Positions 7,250-14,674 of a stretch of 16,891 nt of DNA are shown here, one piece after another. A model generated the notes under the pieces. That model was not told the origin of the DNA, did no database searches, and saw nothing but the letters and a program-made list of their open reading frames with translations. Origin of the DNA: Propionibacteriaceae bacterium (GTDB lineage Bacteria > Actinomycetota > Actinomycetes > Propionibacteriales > Propionibacteriaceae); NCBI GenBank assembly GCA_031287505.1, contig JAITSW010000043.1:1-16891 (forward strand), written 5' to 3'. The translations under genes were made by a program, and so were the position numbers. Positions within the stretch are counted from its first letter, which is position 1. Every line of letters starts with the position of its first letter.

Positions 7250-7681
7250 CTATTGGCGTTTTAACTCGATAACCTCGACGCAAGAATTGATGAGTGCCTG
7301 CGTGTTTCGGTAATAGAGATAGATGAACATATAGAGCAGCAGCCCACACAGACAGAAGAGCACCTTGATTAAAGCTGTCTCGCCCGATGCGTCAACCGCG
7401 AGAAAGCCCCCGATGATAATGGGAATCGCGACAGCACCCATAAAGTCGCTGGAAGCCTCAGCTCGCGACCTTGCGTTTATCAACGCAAAGCGAAACTCGT
7501 CCTTATCCCCACCAGACAGTGCGTCGTATTGGGCGATAAGATCCTTTCCAATAGCCGGAATACGACCGGGGGACAGAATCGCGAGCAGCATAAGGGGGCG
7601 AAGCCATTTCTTGACACTGGCACCGTTTGCCACGCTGGGAATAGCCTCCCATATTGCAGATACTTTGCTCGATTTTCTCAC
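7250..7681 (-). CDS. Two-helix membrane protein, function unknown
   Basis: A 143-residue protein on the minus strand starting at GTG 7681 with a strong SD (AGAAGGG, 7 bases upstream), which makes it a real gene. The first 70 or so residues are mixed, with a weakly hydrophobic patch near 29-37 (LRPLMLLAI). Residues about 81-96 (FMGAVAIPIIIGGFLA) and 104-122 (the IKVLFCLCGLLLYMFIYLYY region) form two membrane helices separated by a short acidic turn (DASGE). A short tail ends ELKRQ. No family is recognised. It is the only minus-strand gene between the EF-G-like gene and the surface protein at the right edge, and is divergent from the riboswitch operon. Confidence 0.7.
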   Translation of the reverse strand: MRKSSKVSAIWEAIPSVANGASVKKWLRPLMLLAILSPGRIPAIGKDLIAQYDALSGGDKDEFRFALINARSRAEASSDFMGAVAIPIIIGGFLAVDASGETALIKVLFCLCGLLLYMFIYLYYRNTQALINSCVEVIELKRQ

Positions 7682-7914
7682 GTCAACACCCTTCTAAAAC
7701 TCATTTTGCGTGTCCAGTCTACAAACTCTGGCAGCCGTGTGCGGGCCCACATGGCACCTGCTCCCGACCTGTTGCGATGGGTATTCTTGTCCGGGTGGCT
7801 ATGTCAGCATCGATGTGCTGGGCGCAGTCGGATGGGGAGCGAAGCCACCGGAAAACTCCAGAGGCATACAGTCTTCCCGCTGGTCGTGCCGATAAGCGTC
7901 TTGCGCTTGCCACC

Positions 7915-8072
7915 GTCGGTGATAGGCTTTGCCGTACCAGATTGAGTTGCCGAATCTTTGATTTGGCAACTATGGGGGAAGCCGGTGAGATGCCGGCACT
8001 GACCCGCAGCCGTGATGTCGTGAGACTAAGTCGGAATGCCCATGTGTGAAGCGTTCGCCTGCGAATGCCGAC
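7915..8072 (+). promoter_or_regulatory. Cobalamin (B12) riboswitch
   Basis: The conserved core is clear at 7974-8016: GGGGAAG, then CCGGTGAGATGCCGGC folding as a hairpin, then CTGACCCGCAGCCGTGATG. This is the well-known cobalamin-aptamer core. A variant B12-box-like stretch, AGTCGGAATGCCC, follows at 8029-8041. A further stem is AGTTGCC (7945-7951) with GGCAACT (7965-7971). A possible closing stem pairs GTCGG (7915-7919) with CCGAC (8068-8072) and AGGC (7924-7927) with GCCT (8057-8060). Ends are approximate. A promoter-like TTGCGC-16-TAGGCT (7901-7928) overlaps the 5' end, in which case the RNA would begin near 7935. Cobalamin riboswitches normally shut off B12 uptake or synthesis genes when B12 is plentiful. 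This one lies about 100 bases upstream of the surface-protein/ECF operon. Confidence 0.85.
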
Positions 8073-8078
8073 ACCGAT

Positions 8079-8120
8079 CTTGCTCAGAATACGTCCGTCG
8101 AGGCATACGGATCGAGCAAG
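8079..8120 (+). promoter_or_regulatory. Hairpin between the riboswitch and the first gene (possible expression platform)
   Basis: CTTGCTC (8079-8085) pairs with GAGCAAG (8114-8120), and CCGT (8095-8098) with ACGG (8107-8110) inside it. A second small hairpin, GGCT-TGA-AGCC, follows at 8128-8138. There is no T-run, so a Rho-independent terminator is unlikely. Control of translation initiation at the SD GGAAAGGGAA (8157-8166) is more plausible, but I could not find a convincing anti-SD pairing. Confidence 0.4.
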
Positions 8121-8170
8121 TCTTCTAGGCTTGAAGCCGAAACGAGTGCCAATACCGGAAAGGGAATTTG

Positions 8171-9406
8171 GTGCTCCATATACGCAAGCGAATCGCGGCG
8201 ACTCTTGCCGCTATTTCGCTCATAACCCTCTCAGCCGCCACATCGGCAGCCGCGTCTCCGGCAGATCTTGAAGCCGCTGAGAATACCGCTTCCTTCGTCA
8301 CGGCGTCTTTGGTGGACGGCGACCACCTCGAAAGCGAATTCGGCAACGAATCCCTCAGCGTGGACGCCCTTCTCGGACTCGTCGCCCAAGGCGGTTTTCC
8401 CAAGAGCGTCCAAGCCATCGTTGGATATCTCCAAAAGCAAACTCCAACTTATTCGGGCACCCCGGAGGGAGCTTCGAAGTTGGCGCTGGCCGCCATAGCC
8501 GTAAATGCCAATCCCCGAGATTTCGCCGGTGTCGATCTGATCAAACTCATCTTTGCCGGCATCAATGGGGACGGCTCATTTGGCGAATACCCGATGCCCT
8601 ATTCTGCGGGGTTGGCTATGGTCGTCCTCAAGCGTGCTGGTGAGGGAATCCCACAACCGCTAACCGATTGGCTCTTGGCCCAGCAAGAAAAATCCGGCGG
8701 TTGGAGCTATGCGAAGGGTTCTGAGCCCGATGCCGACAACACCGCCTTGGCGATTCAGGCGCTGCTGCCCGTGAACGCCCCGGCAATTTCCCCCCCTCCA
8801 CCGCTTGACCCTCCCATCCAAGCCGCTGTGGATTGGGCTCTGAACGCCCAACAAGCCGATGGGCACTGGGAAGGTTTCTCGCCAACGAATTCGACCGCCA
8901 TCTTGGGAATGGCCTTACGCGCCGTCGGTACCGATGAGACAGCCAAAGCAGCGGATAAGGCCGCCACCTGGCTGGGCGGAACCGTCATCGCGGATAACGG
9001 CGGCATTCCGACAGCCGTAGGCGGCGATAAGGGAGACCTGCTCACCAGCTCTCAGGCACTGCTCTTCCTCACCTCGCAAAGCTACCTACATGTTTCAACG
9101 ACGCCGCCCCCGCCTGCCGAAACGGTTGTCTTAGAGGATGCGCCTGTGAACTCGCCCGCGTCTGAGCCATCTGCGATACCCGGAGGGTCTGCCCCACTCA
9201 CCAACTCCTATATAGACGGAGATATTGCCCTAATCGGCACAGTAGCCGCTGTCGTGTTGGCGCTAATCGCCGTAGGCGTCGTTCTTCGCCTGGTATTCAA
9301 GCGCCGCAAATCTAACGGGCAGCCGGCTGCGGCCGTCTTAGAGCCACCTGCCGAAGAGAATGCCCAAGAAAGCACGGAAGAGAATACGGGTGAGTCAACT
9401 ACCTAG
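8171..9406 (+). CDS. Membrane-anchored alpha/alpha-toroid surface protein, putative corrinoid-binding (transcobalamin-like barrel only)
   Basis: First gene after the riboswitch, 411 residues from GTG 8171 (SD GGAAAGGGAA); TTG 8168 is possible but sits too close to the SD. It has a signal peptide (about 1-29), then some 280 residues of helix-pair repeats of the prenyltransferase/terpene-cyclase toroid type: NGDGSFGEYPMPYSAGLAM (about 132-150), KSGGWSYAKG...DADNTALAIQAL (174-198) and ADGHWEGFSPTNSTAI (229-244). A Pro/Ser-rich stalk follows (about 311-345), then one membrane helix (about 352-376) and a basic-to-acidic cytoplasmic tail. The toroid fold is shared by many proteins; in animal intrinsic factor and transcobalamin it is the alpha domain of the B12-binding unit. 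Context with a B12 riboswitch and ECF genes favours a corrinoid-capture role over an enzyme. It lacks the cysteine-containing domain of its neighbour. Confidence 0.75.
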   Translation: MLHIRKRIAATLAAISLITLSAATSAAASPADLEAAENTASFVTASLVDGDHLESEFGNESLSVDALLGLVAQGGFPKSVQAIVGYLQKQTPTYSGTPEGASKLALAAIAVNANPRDFAGVDLIKLIFAGINGDGSFGEYPMPYSAGLAMVVLKRAGEGIPQPLTDWLLAQQEKSGGWSYAKGSEPDADNTALAIQALLPVNAPAISPPPPLDPPIQAAVDWALNAQQADGHWEGFSPTNSTAILGMALRAVGTDETAKAADKAATWLGGTVIADNGGIPTAVGGDKGDLLTSSQALLFLTSQSYLHVSTTPPPPAETVVLEDAPVNSPASEPSAIPGGSAPLTNSYIDGDIALIGTVAAVVLALIAVGVVLRLVFKRRKSNGQPAAAVLEPPAEENAQESTEENTGESTT

Positions 9407-10949
9407 ACTGCTTCTGGTGAGTATCGCGACCACCGCGATACTCATAGGCACCGTCGGAACTCCGGCAGTGGCAGCACCCGAAACCGCGGTAGCCGCCGCC
9501 GACAATGCCGCCCAATTCTTGGTCGATTCCATCGTCGGCGGCGACCATCTGGAAGCCGCCTTCGGCAGCGAATCAATTACAGCTGACGCCGTGATCGCGC
9601 TGGTAGCCCAAGGCGGACACCCGTCCGAAGTGGCGGCTCTGACCTCATACTTGGCAAAACAAGCGAAAAGCTACGCGGTTGACCCATTAGCGGCGGCCAA
9701 ACTGGCGCTGGTTGCCGAGAGCGTGAACGCCGACCCGAGGATGTTCGGCGGGGTAGACCTAATCAAACTCACCCTCGACGGCATCTCCGAAGACGGCTCC
9801 TTTGGCGAAGGGCCAATGCCCTACTCGACAGGTTTGGCGATGATCGCGCTGAAACGGGCTGGCGCGGAAGTACCCCAAAAACTGACCGACTGGCTGCTTG
9901 GCCAGCAGACGAAGTCCGGGGGCTGGAGTTATTCGAAAGAGCAAGAGCCGGACGCTGACAACACCGCGTTGGCAATCCTGGGATTGACATCTTTGGCTAT
10001 CCCGACGACATCCGCTATCCCGACGACATCCGCTATCCCGCCGACATCACCTGCACCGGCGACATCCCCCGCACCGCCGTTAGACCTGGTGATTCAGGAG
10101 GCCGTCGATTGGGCGGTCAAAGCCCAAGCCCCCGATGGGCACTGGGAAGGGTTTTCACCGGTCAATTCCACGGCTGTGCTCAGCATGGCTTTGCGCGCAA
10201 ACGACGCAAACGAGGCCGCCAGCCAAGCTGCCGATAAAGCCACAGCTTGGCTGGCGAAACTCGTCTTGCCAAAGAATGGCGGCATTCCCTCGGCTCAAGG
10301 CGACACCGAAGGGGAGCTGCTGTCCAGCGCGCAGGGGCTGTTGGCCCTCACCGACACCAGCTATCTCCAAGTCGCCGCCGAATCTGCTCCCAGCCCGCCA
10401 ACCACCTGTTCGGGAGTCTGGGTGGTTGTCGATCCGGGCACCCTCGAAGGAGAGCCTGCCGCCCTGTGCACAACAGATTTCTCCACTGGAATCGCCGCTT
10501 TACAAGCCACCTTTCTAGCTGAGCTAAAGAAGAATATGGTCTGCCGCATTATGGATCTGCCAGCGAAGTGCGAAACCTCCACTACCGCCTACTGGAGCTA
10601 TTGGCATTCCCAAATTGGCTCCGACGGAACGTATGGCCCCTGGGAATACAGCCGTGAAGGCGCCCACACCTTTGCACCCAGGGCGGGAGACTTTGAAGGC
10701 TGGGTATTTGGGGACGGGAAATCCGGCCCGTCGGTGAACCCCGGCGAAATTGCCGTCCTAACTCCGCCCTTGGCACCCCTGCCACAGCCCACCGTCGGCT
10801 CAAACCCGTCCGCCACCCCTTCCGATGCCGGTGACCCGGCTTTGACACTCATCGCCGTTGCCGAAATCGCGGTTGCCGCAGCGGCCCTGATCGTCTGGCA
10901 GACAAGGCGCCGAAGAACCTCCCATTCATCCCAAGACGTCCCAATATAG
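9390..10949 (+). CDS. Two-domain surface protein: alpha/alpha toroid plus transcobalamin-like small domain, membrane-anchored
   Basis: About 519 residues. GTG 9390 has GGAAGAG upstream and overlaps the previous gene by 17 bases; ATG 9360 would add a basic KKARKRIR leader. A signal peptide ends near APAVAAPE-like residues (about 28-32). The toroid (about 35-325) is clearly homologous to the previous protein, more than half identical by eye, so the two arose by tandem duplication. A Pro/Thr-rich insert made by an 18-bp repeat splits the toroid near residue 205. Residues about 340-441 form a second domain with four cysteines (340, 360, 385, 394), SGVWVVVD, YWSYWH and FEGWVF. It recurs in the secreted protein at 14675. 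A stalk, a membrane helix (about 485-503) and a short basic tail follow. Toroid plus small beta-domain matches the layout of transcobalamin/intrinsic factor, with B12 held between the domains. The binding role is inferred. Confidence 0.78.
   Translation: MSQLPRLLLVSIATTAILIGTVGTPAVAAPETAVAAADNAAQFLVDSIVGGDHLEAAFGSESITADAVIALVAQGGHPSEVAALTSYLAKQAKSYAVDPLAAAKLALVAESVNADPRMFGGVDLIKLTLDGISEDGSFGEGPMPYSTGLAMIALKRAGAEVPQKLTDWLLGQQTKSGGWSYSKEQEPDADNTALAILGLTSLAIPTTSAIPTTSAIPPTSPAPATSPAPPLDLVIQEAVDWAVKAQAPDGHWEGFSPVNSTAVLSMALRANDANEAASQAADKATAWLAKLVLPKNGGIPSAQGDTEGELLSSAQGLLALTDTSYLQVAAESAPSPPTTCSGVWVVVDPGTLEGEPAALCTTDFSTGIAALQATFLAELKKNMVCRIMDLPAKCETSTTAYWSYWHSQIGSDGTYGPWEYSREGAHTFAPRAGDFEGWVFGDGKSGPSVNPGEIAVLTPPLAPLPQPTVGSNPSATPSDAGDPALTLIAVAEIAVAAAALIVWQTRRRRTSHSSQDVPI
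9996..10049 (+). repeat. 18-bp in-frame tandem repeat coding a Pro/Thr hinge
   Basis: The unit GCTATCCCGACGACATCC occurs twice perfectly (9996-10013, 10014-10031) and a third time with two changes (10032-10049). It encodes repeats of AIPTTS inside the toroid domain of the second surface protein, at the place where the paralogue has a shorter Pro-rich loop. Such a repeat can change length by slippage without breaking the frame. Confidence 0.85.
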
Positions 10950-11013
10950 GGCCAAGCTACCAACTTCGCCCTAAACCGACACCTAACACCGCGACAACAC
11001 ACAAAGGCAGCGC

Positions 11014-12216
11014 ATGAAACCGACCGTCCTACACCCGTGGGCCTGGTGGCTGTGGGCGCTATGCCTGGGCGGGGTCGCTGGGTTTACCACCAATCCGCTG
11101 CTGCTGGCCTGGCTGGCTTTGGCGGTGAGCACCGTCACCATAATGCGCCGAGTCGATGCCCCTTGGGCCCGCTCGGTGCGAGCGTATTTCATCTTGGCGG
11201 CGACGGTGATTGTGATAAGGGTTTTCTTCCAGGTGTTGCTGGGCGGCAGCTCTGGGCATACAGTGCTCTTCGTTTTGCCGCAGATTCCATTGCCCGAGTG
11301 GGCTGCCGGCATTACCTTGGGCGGCAGCGTCACTTTGGAGCCACTGCTCTATTCGATCTATGACGCGATGCGGCTGGCGGTAATCTTGCTGTGCTTTGGC
11401 TGTGCCAACTCGCTCTCCAGCCCTCGGCAGGCGCTGCGTTCGGTGCCGGCCGCTTTGTACGAGATCTCGGTCGCCATCGTGATCGCGCTTTCGGTAGCAC
11501 CGCAACTCATTGAGAGCATCCAGCGAGTTGCAAAGGCGCGGCGGCTGCGCGGACACAGCACCAAGAAACTGCGCGGCCTGATCGGCCTAGTCATCCCAGT
11601 TTTGGGGGACGCCATTGACCGGTCTATCTCGCTGGCAGCCAGTATGCAATCGCGGGGTTTTGCCTCCCGGCGCGGCAAACGCAGCGCGGCTGCTTTGGCA
11701 CTCATGGTCAGCGCTGCGATGTTGGCAACCTTCGGAGTGTTTCTGCTGCTCGGCACCACCTGGCTGGCGTTAGCCGTGCTGTGCCTAATAGCCGGCCTAT
11801 TGGGGGTAATAGCTGGAATGCGCCTTGCCGGACGTCGGCTGCAAGTCACCCGGTTCAACCCCCCAACTTGGAGCGGACGCGAATGGCTGGTTGCGGCGTC
11901 GGGCTTGCTGGCGTTGGCAAACGCGATCATTTTCAGCGGTATCCAGCCGGGAATCTATAACCCCGGCACCGACCCCGCCATTTGGCCAACTCTGACCTTG
12001 CCCGCGCTCGCGCCGCTGGTAACGGGGATATTAGTTTTGATACCCACGGCACCGGTACGGCTTCAAGCTCCAGATGCGGCCGTGTTGGTAGGCCGACAGC
12101 GTCCGCTGCGCCCCAGCCTAGCCGCCGCGATGGAAGGGGCTACCACCCCTGCCCCATCACGTGTTGCGAATTCCCGTGTTCCCAAAAATGGCGTTTTGAC
12201 ACAGGTGGGCCAATGA
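11014..12216 (+). CDS. ecfT: ECF transporter transmembrane component (EcfT/CbiQ family)
   Basis: A 400-residue polytopic membrane protein from ATG 11014 (AAAGGCAG upstream). EcfT links the two ATPases to the substrate-binding S component. Several hydrophobic helices are visible in the first 165 residues. The two short motifs that dock on the ATPases are present: ARRLRG (175-180) and SMQSRG (210-215), the second being the typical ARG/SRG box. More membrane segments follow (about 224-270 and 285-350), then a Pro/Ala-rich cytoplasmic tail. At 400 residues it is longer than the usual 250-270 because of the C-terminal part, as in other actinobacterial relatives. Its stop overlaps the ATPase start by four bases (ATGA), indicating coupled translation. 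Confidence 0.9.
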   Translation: MKPTVLHPWAWWLWALCLGGVAGFTTNPLLLAWLALAVSTVTIMRRVDAPWARSVRAYFILAATVIVIRVFFQVLLGGSSGHTVLFVLPQIPLPEWAAGITLGGSVTLEPLLYSIYDAMRLAVILLCFGCANSLSSPRQALRSVPAALYEISVAIVIALSVAPQLIESIQRVAKARRLRGHSTKKLRGLIGLVIPVLGDAIDRSISLAASMQSRGFASRRGKRSAAALALMVSAAMLATFGVFLLLGTTWLALAVLCLIAGLLGVIAGMRLAGRRLQVTRFNPPTWSGREWLVAASGLLALANAIIFSGIQPGIYNPGTDPAIWPTLTLPALAPLVTGILVLIPTAPVRLQAPDAAVLVGRQRPLRPSLAAAMEGATTPAPSRVANSRVPKNGVLTQVGQ

Positions 12217-13865
12217 TCAGCTTTGAGAATCTGTCTTTCGCGTATTCCCCAGGCCGCCAAACCCTACGCAATGTCAACTTGGAGATTGCCGAAGGCGAAC
12301 TGTGCCTGCTCGTCGGCCCAACAGGTGCCGGGAAGTCGACGCTGCTTGGCTGCGTCAACGGCCTCGTCCCACATTTCACCGGCGGAACGCTCACCGGCCG
12401 CGTTGTGGTCGATGGCCGGGACACCCGCAAGTACCAACCCCAAGACTTGGCCGACGTCGTCGGTTATGTGGGGCAAGATCCACTCAAGAGCTTCGTCACC
12501 GACATCGTGGCAGATGAAATCGCCTATGCCATGGAGCAGCTTGGCATCTCTCCGGCAGCCATGCGCAAGCGAATCGAAGAGACGCTGGATTTGATGGGTA
12601 TCGCCCAACTTCGCGAGCGTCCGCTAGCCGAGCTTTCCGGCGGGCAGCAGCAGCGAGTCGCCATCGCCGCCGTCCTGGCAGCCCAGCCGCAGATCTTGGT
12701 ATTGGACGAGCCGACGTCTGCCCTAGACCCCACCGCCGCACAGGACGTTCTCTCGGCGATCTCAATGCTGGTACACGAAGTTGGAATGACCGTGGTGCTG
12801 GCCGAGCATCGGCTAGAACGGGTGATGCACGCCGCAGATTCGATGATCTGGCTGCCTGGCACGGGTGCAGCCGAATACGGCAAACCCGCGCAGCTGCTGC
12901 GCCACACATCGGTCATCCCCCCGCTTGCCGCTCTGGCCCGCATCGCCGAATGGGAAGACGTCCCACTCTCGGTACGCGACGCCCGCCGCCGTATCCAAAC
13001 CGGGCAGCCCGTCCTGCAACTCGCACAGTCATCGACTTCGACCCCACCCTCAGACACCCCGGCCCTGCAGGCAAACAAGATCACCGTGCGCTACGGCAAC
13101 ACGCTGGCTGTAAACGGCGTCGACCTTGCCTTAGAACCGGGCACTGTCACCGCCTTCATGGGACGCAACGGCGCCGGAAAATCGTCACTCCTGTGGGCGC
13201 TGGCCGGCGGCATCCCCTCCACCGGGAGGCTCAGCGTCGCCGGCCACGACCCGCGCGAGATGACGCCGGACGCCTCCCGAACCCTCATCACCTTGGTGCC
13301 GCAAACAGCAGCAGACCTGCTCTATCTGCCCACCGTCGCAGACGAACTGGCACAAGCCGACAAAGAGAGCGCCGCCGAACCCGGCACCGCCCTGGCCATC
13401 TTGCAAAGCCTCGGCATCGAGCTCACCCCCGAACAAGACCCGCGCGATCTTTCCGAGGGCCAGCGACTGGCTTTGGCGCTAGCCATCCAGCTCACCGCCC
13501 GCCCCGCAGTTGTCTTGCTGGACGAGCCCACCAGAGGTTTGGACTACAGTGCGAAAGACCACCTAACCCAGATCGTCAAAGAGCTGCAACTCGCCGGCAA
13601 AGCAGTCGCCATCAGCACCCACGACGTCGAATTTGCGGCGGCTGCAAGTACCCGGGTGGTCTTAATGGCTGACGGCGACATCATCGCCGACGGCGACACC
13701 CGCACCGTGGTGACTTCGTCCCCCGCCTACTCCCCCCAAATGGCCAAAGTCTTCGCCCCCTTCGACGTGATCACCCCGTCCGAAGTGGCCATCCGCCTAG
13801 ACGGCGAAGTGCCAGCAGGGACAAAGGGCAATCCGCGACCGAACGACGGGCAGGTGGCCTCATGA
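12213..13865 (+). CDS. Fused double ATPase of an ECF transporter (EcfA-EcfA')
   Basis: 550 residues carrying two ABC ATPase domains, the cytosolic motor of the ECF importer. Domain 1: Walker A GPTGAGKST (35-43), Q-loop Gln88, signature LSGGQQQR (141-148), Walker B ILVLDEPTSALD (161-172) and switch His199. Domain 2: Walker A GRNGAGKSS (317-325), a degenerate signature LSEGQ (413-417), Walker B VVLLDEPTRGLD (433-444) and switch His470. A Ser/Thr/Pro-rich linker (about 272-284) joins them. ATG 12213 is chosen for the AGGTGG SD and the ATGA overlap with ecfT; the frame is open back to 11982, but that part lies inside ecfT. It ends with another ATGA overlap into the S component. A single-chain EcfAA' implies a fixed heterodimer dedicated to this transporter. 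Confidence 0.93.
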   Translation: MISFENLSFAYSPGRQTLRNVNLEIAEGELCLLVGPTGAGKSTLLGCVNGLVPHFTGGTLTGRVVVDGRDTRKYQPQDLADVVGYVGQDPLKSFVTDIVADEIAYAMEQLGISPAAMRKRIEETLDLMGIAQLRERPLAELSGGQQQRVAIAAVLAAQPQILVLDEPTSALDPTAAQDVLSAISMLVHEVGMTVVLAEHRLERVMHAADSMIWLPGTGAAEYGKPAQLLRHTSVIPPLAALARIAEWEDVPLSVRDARRRIQTGQPVLQLAQSSTSTPPSDTPALQANKITVRYGNTLAVNGVDLALEPGTVTAFMGRNGAGKSSLLWALAGGIPSTGRLSVAGHDPREMTPDASRTLITLVPQTAADLLYLPTVADELAQADKESAAEPGTALAILQSLGIELTPEQDPRDLSEGQRLALALAIQLTARPAVVLLDEPTRGLDYSAKDHLTQIVKELQLAGKAVAISTHDVEFAAAASTRVVLMADGDIIADGDTRTVVTSSPAYSPQMAKVFAPFDVITPSEVAIRLDGEVPAGTKGNPRPNDGQVAS

Positions 13866-14662
13866 GCGTCGTAACTGCCGAAAAGCTGCCAAATCCGAGC
13901 CAAAACCGTTCCCCAGCCCGCCTAATCATCACCATGGTCGCCGCCGTGATTGTCGGCTTAACCGCATTTCTGTGGCCGCTATTCACCAGCCCAGACGCTA
14001 TCGCGTCCGGCGCCCAAGCACCTTTGCTGTTTTCGCTGGTCATCCCGTTGGTCCTGGTGGTGGTGCTCGCCGAACTATCCGATGGAATGCTCGACGTAAA
14101 AGCCTTGGCCATGCTCGGCGTGCTAGCCGCCGTCGGCTCGGTATTGCGTCCGCTCAGTGCCGGCCTGGCGGGTTTCGAGTTGGTCTTTTTCCTACTCATT
14201 TTAGGCGGACGGGTCTTCGGCGCCGGTTTCGGATTCGCCCTTGGCTCGGTGACAATGCTGACCTCGGCGCTGCTCACCGCCGGCGTCGGCCCTTGGCTGC
14301 CTTACCAAATGATCGCGGGCGGTTTCGTCGGCCTTTTCGCCGGCCTGCTCCCCCAGGTGCACGGACGCCTTGAGCTGGCTCTTTTAGCCGGCTATGGCGT
14401 GGTAGTCGCGTTCCTATTCGGCTTCATGATGGATCTAGCCTTTTGGCCATTCGCCATTGGCGGAAACACCGAACTCTCCTTTGACGCCGCCGCCACCCCC
14501 CTGGAAAACCTGCACCACTTCATCCTTTTCGATATCGCCACTTCAATGGGATGGAATGTGGGACGGGCGCTTACCAACGCCGGCTTGCTCCTCCTACTCA
14601 GCACCCCACTACTTAGACTGCTTCGCCGTACTGCCCGCCGTGCCGATTTTGGCACCTCTTAG
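13862..14662 (+). CDS. ECF transporter substrate-specific (S) component, probably cobalamin (CbrT-like)
   Basis: A 266-residue integral membrane protein with about six helices (near 20-42, 55-72, 78-96, 104-138, 146-164 and 172-193, with a final one near 236-252). The central region GRVFGAGFGFALGSVTML (116-133) followed by GPWLPYQM (143-150) and GGFVGLFAGLLP is typical of the ECF S-component family next to EcfT and EcfAA' genes in Actinomycetota. Part of that family is assigned to cobalamin (CbrT). The S component captures the substrate in the membrane and topples to release it inside. The upstream B12 riboswitch points to cobalamin or another corrinoid; the sequence alone would not settle the substrate. 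There is no CbiM/CbiN-like protein, which argues against simple cobalt uptake. The start overlaps ecfA by four bases, with AGGTGG as SD. Confidence 0.82.
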   Translation: MSVVTAEKLPNPSQNRSPARLIITMVAAVIVGLTAFLWPLFTSPDAIASGAQAPLLFSLVIPLVLVVVLAELSDGMLDVKALAMLGVLAAVGSVLRPLSAGLAGFELVFFLLILGGRVFGAGFGFALGSVTMLTSALLTAGVGPWLPYQMIAGGFVGLFAGLLPQVHGRLELALLAGYGVVVAFLFGFMMDLAFWPFAIGGNTELSFDAAATPLENLHHFILFDIATSMGWNVGRALTNAGLLLLLSTPLLRLLRRTARRADFGTS

Positions 14663-14674
14663 AAGGAAACCGAC

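Noticed and set aside
9996..10049. Short direct repeats as a CRISPR array
   Set aside because: The 18-bp units are contiguous without spacers and are in frame within a coding region.
8171..10949. Squalene/terpene cyclase or prenyltransferase enzymes
   Set aside because: The toroid repeats fit that fold, but the proteins are exported and membrane-anchored, I see no DxDD-type catalytic motif, and the context is B12 uptake.
11982..12212. N-terminal extension of the EcfAA' frame inside ecfT
   Set aside because: It overlaps ecfT and has no ABC features; ATG 12213 has an SD and the ATGA overlap, and begins the usual ABC beta-strand.
11014..14662. Cobalt or nickel transporter (Cbi/Nik type)
   Set aside because: EcfT resembles CbiQ, but there is no CbiM/CbiN-type protein, and the S component has the GPWLPYQM pattern of vitamin S components.
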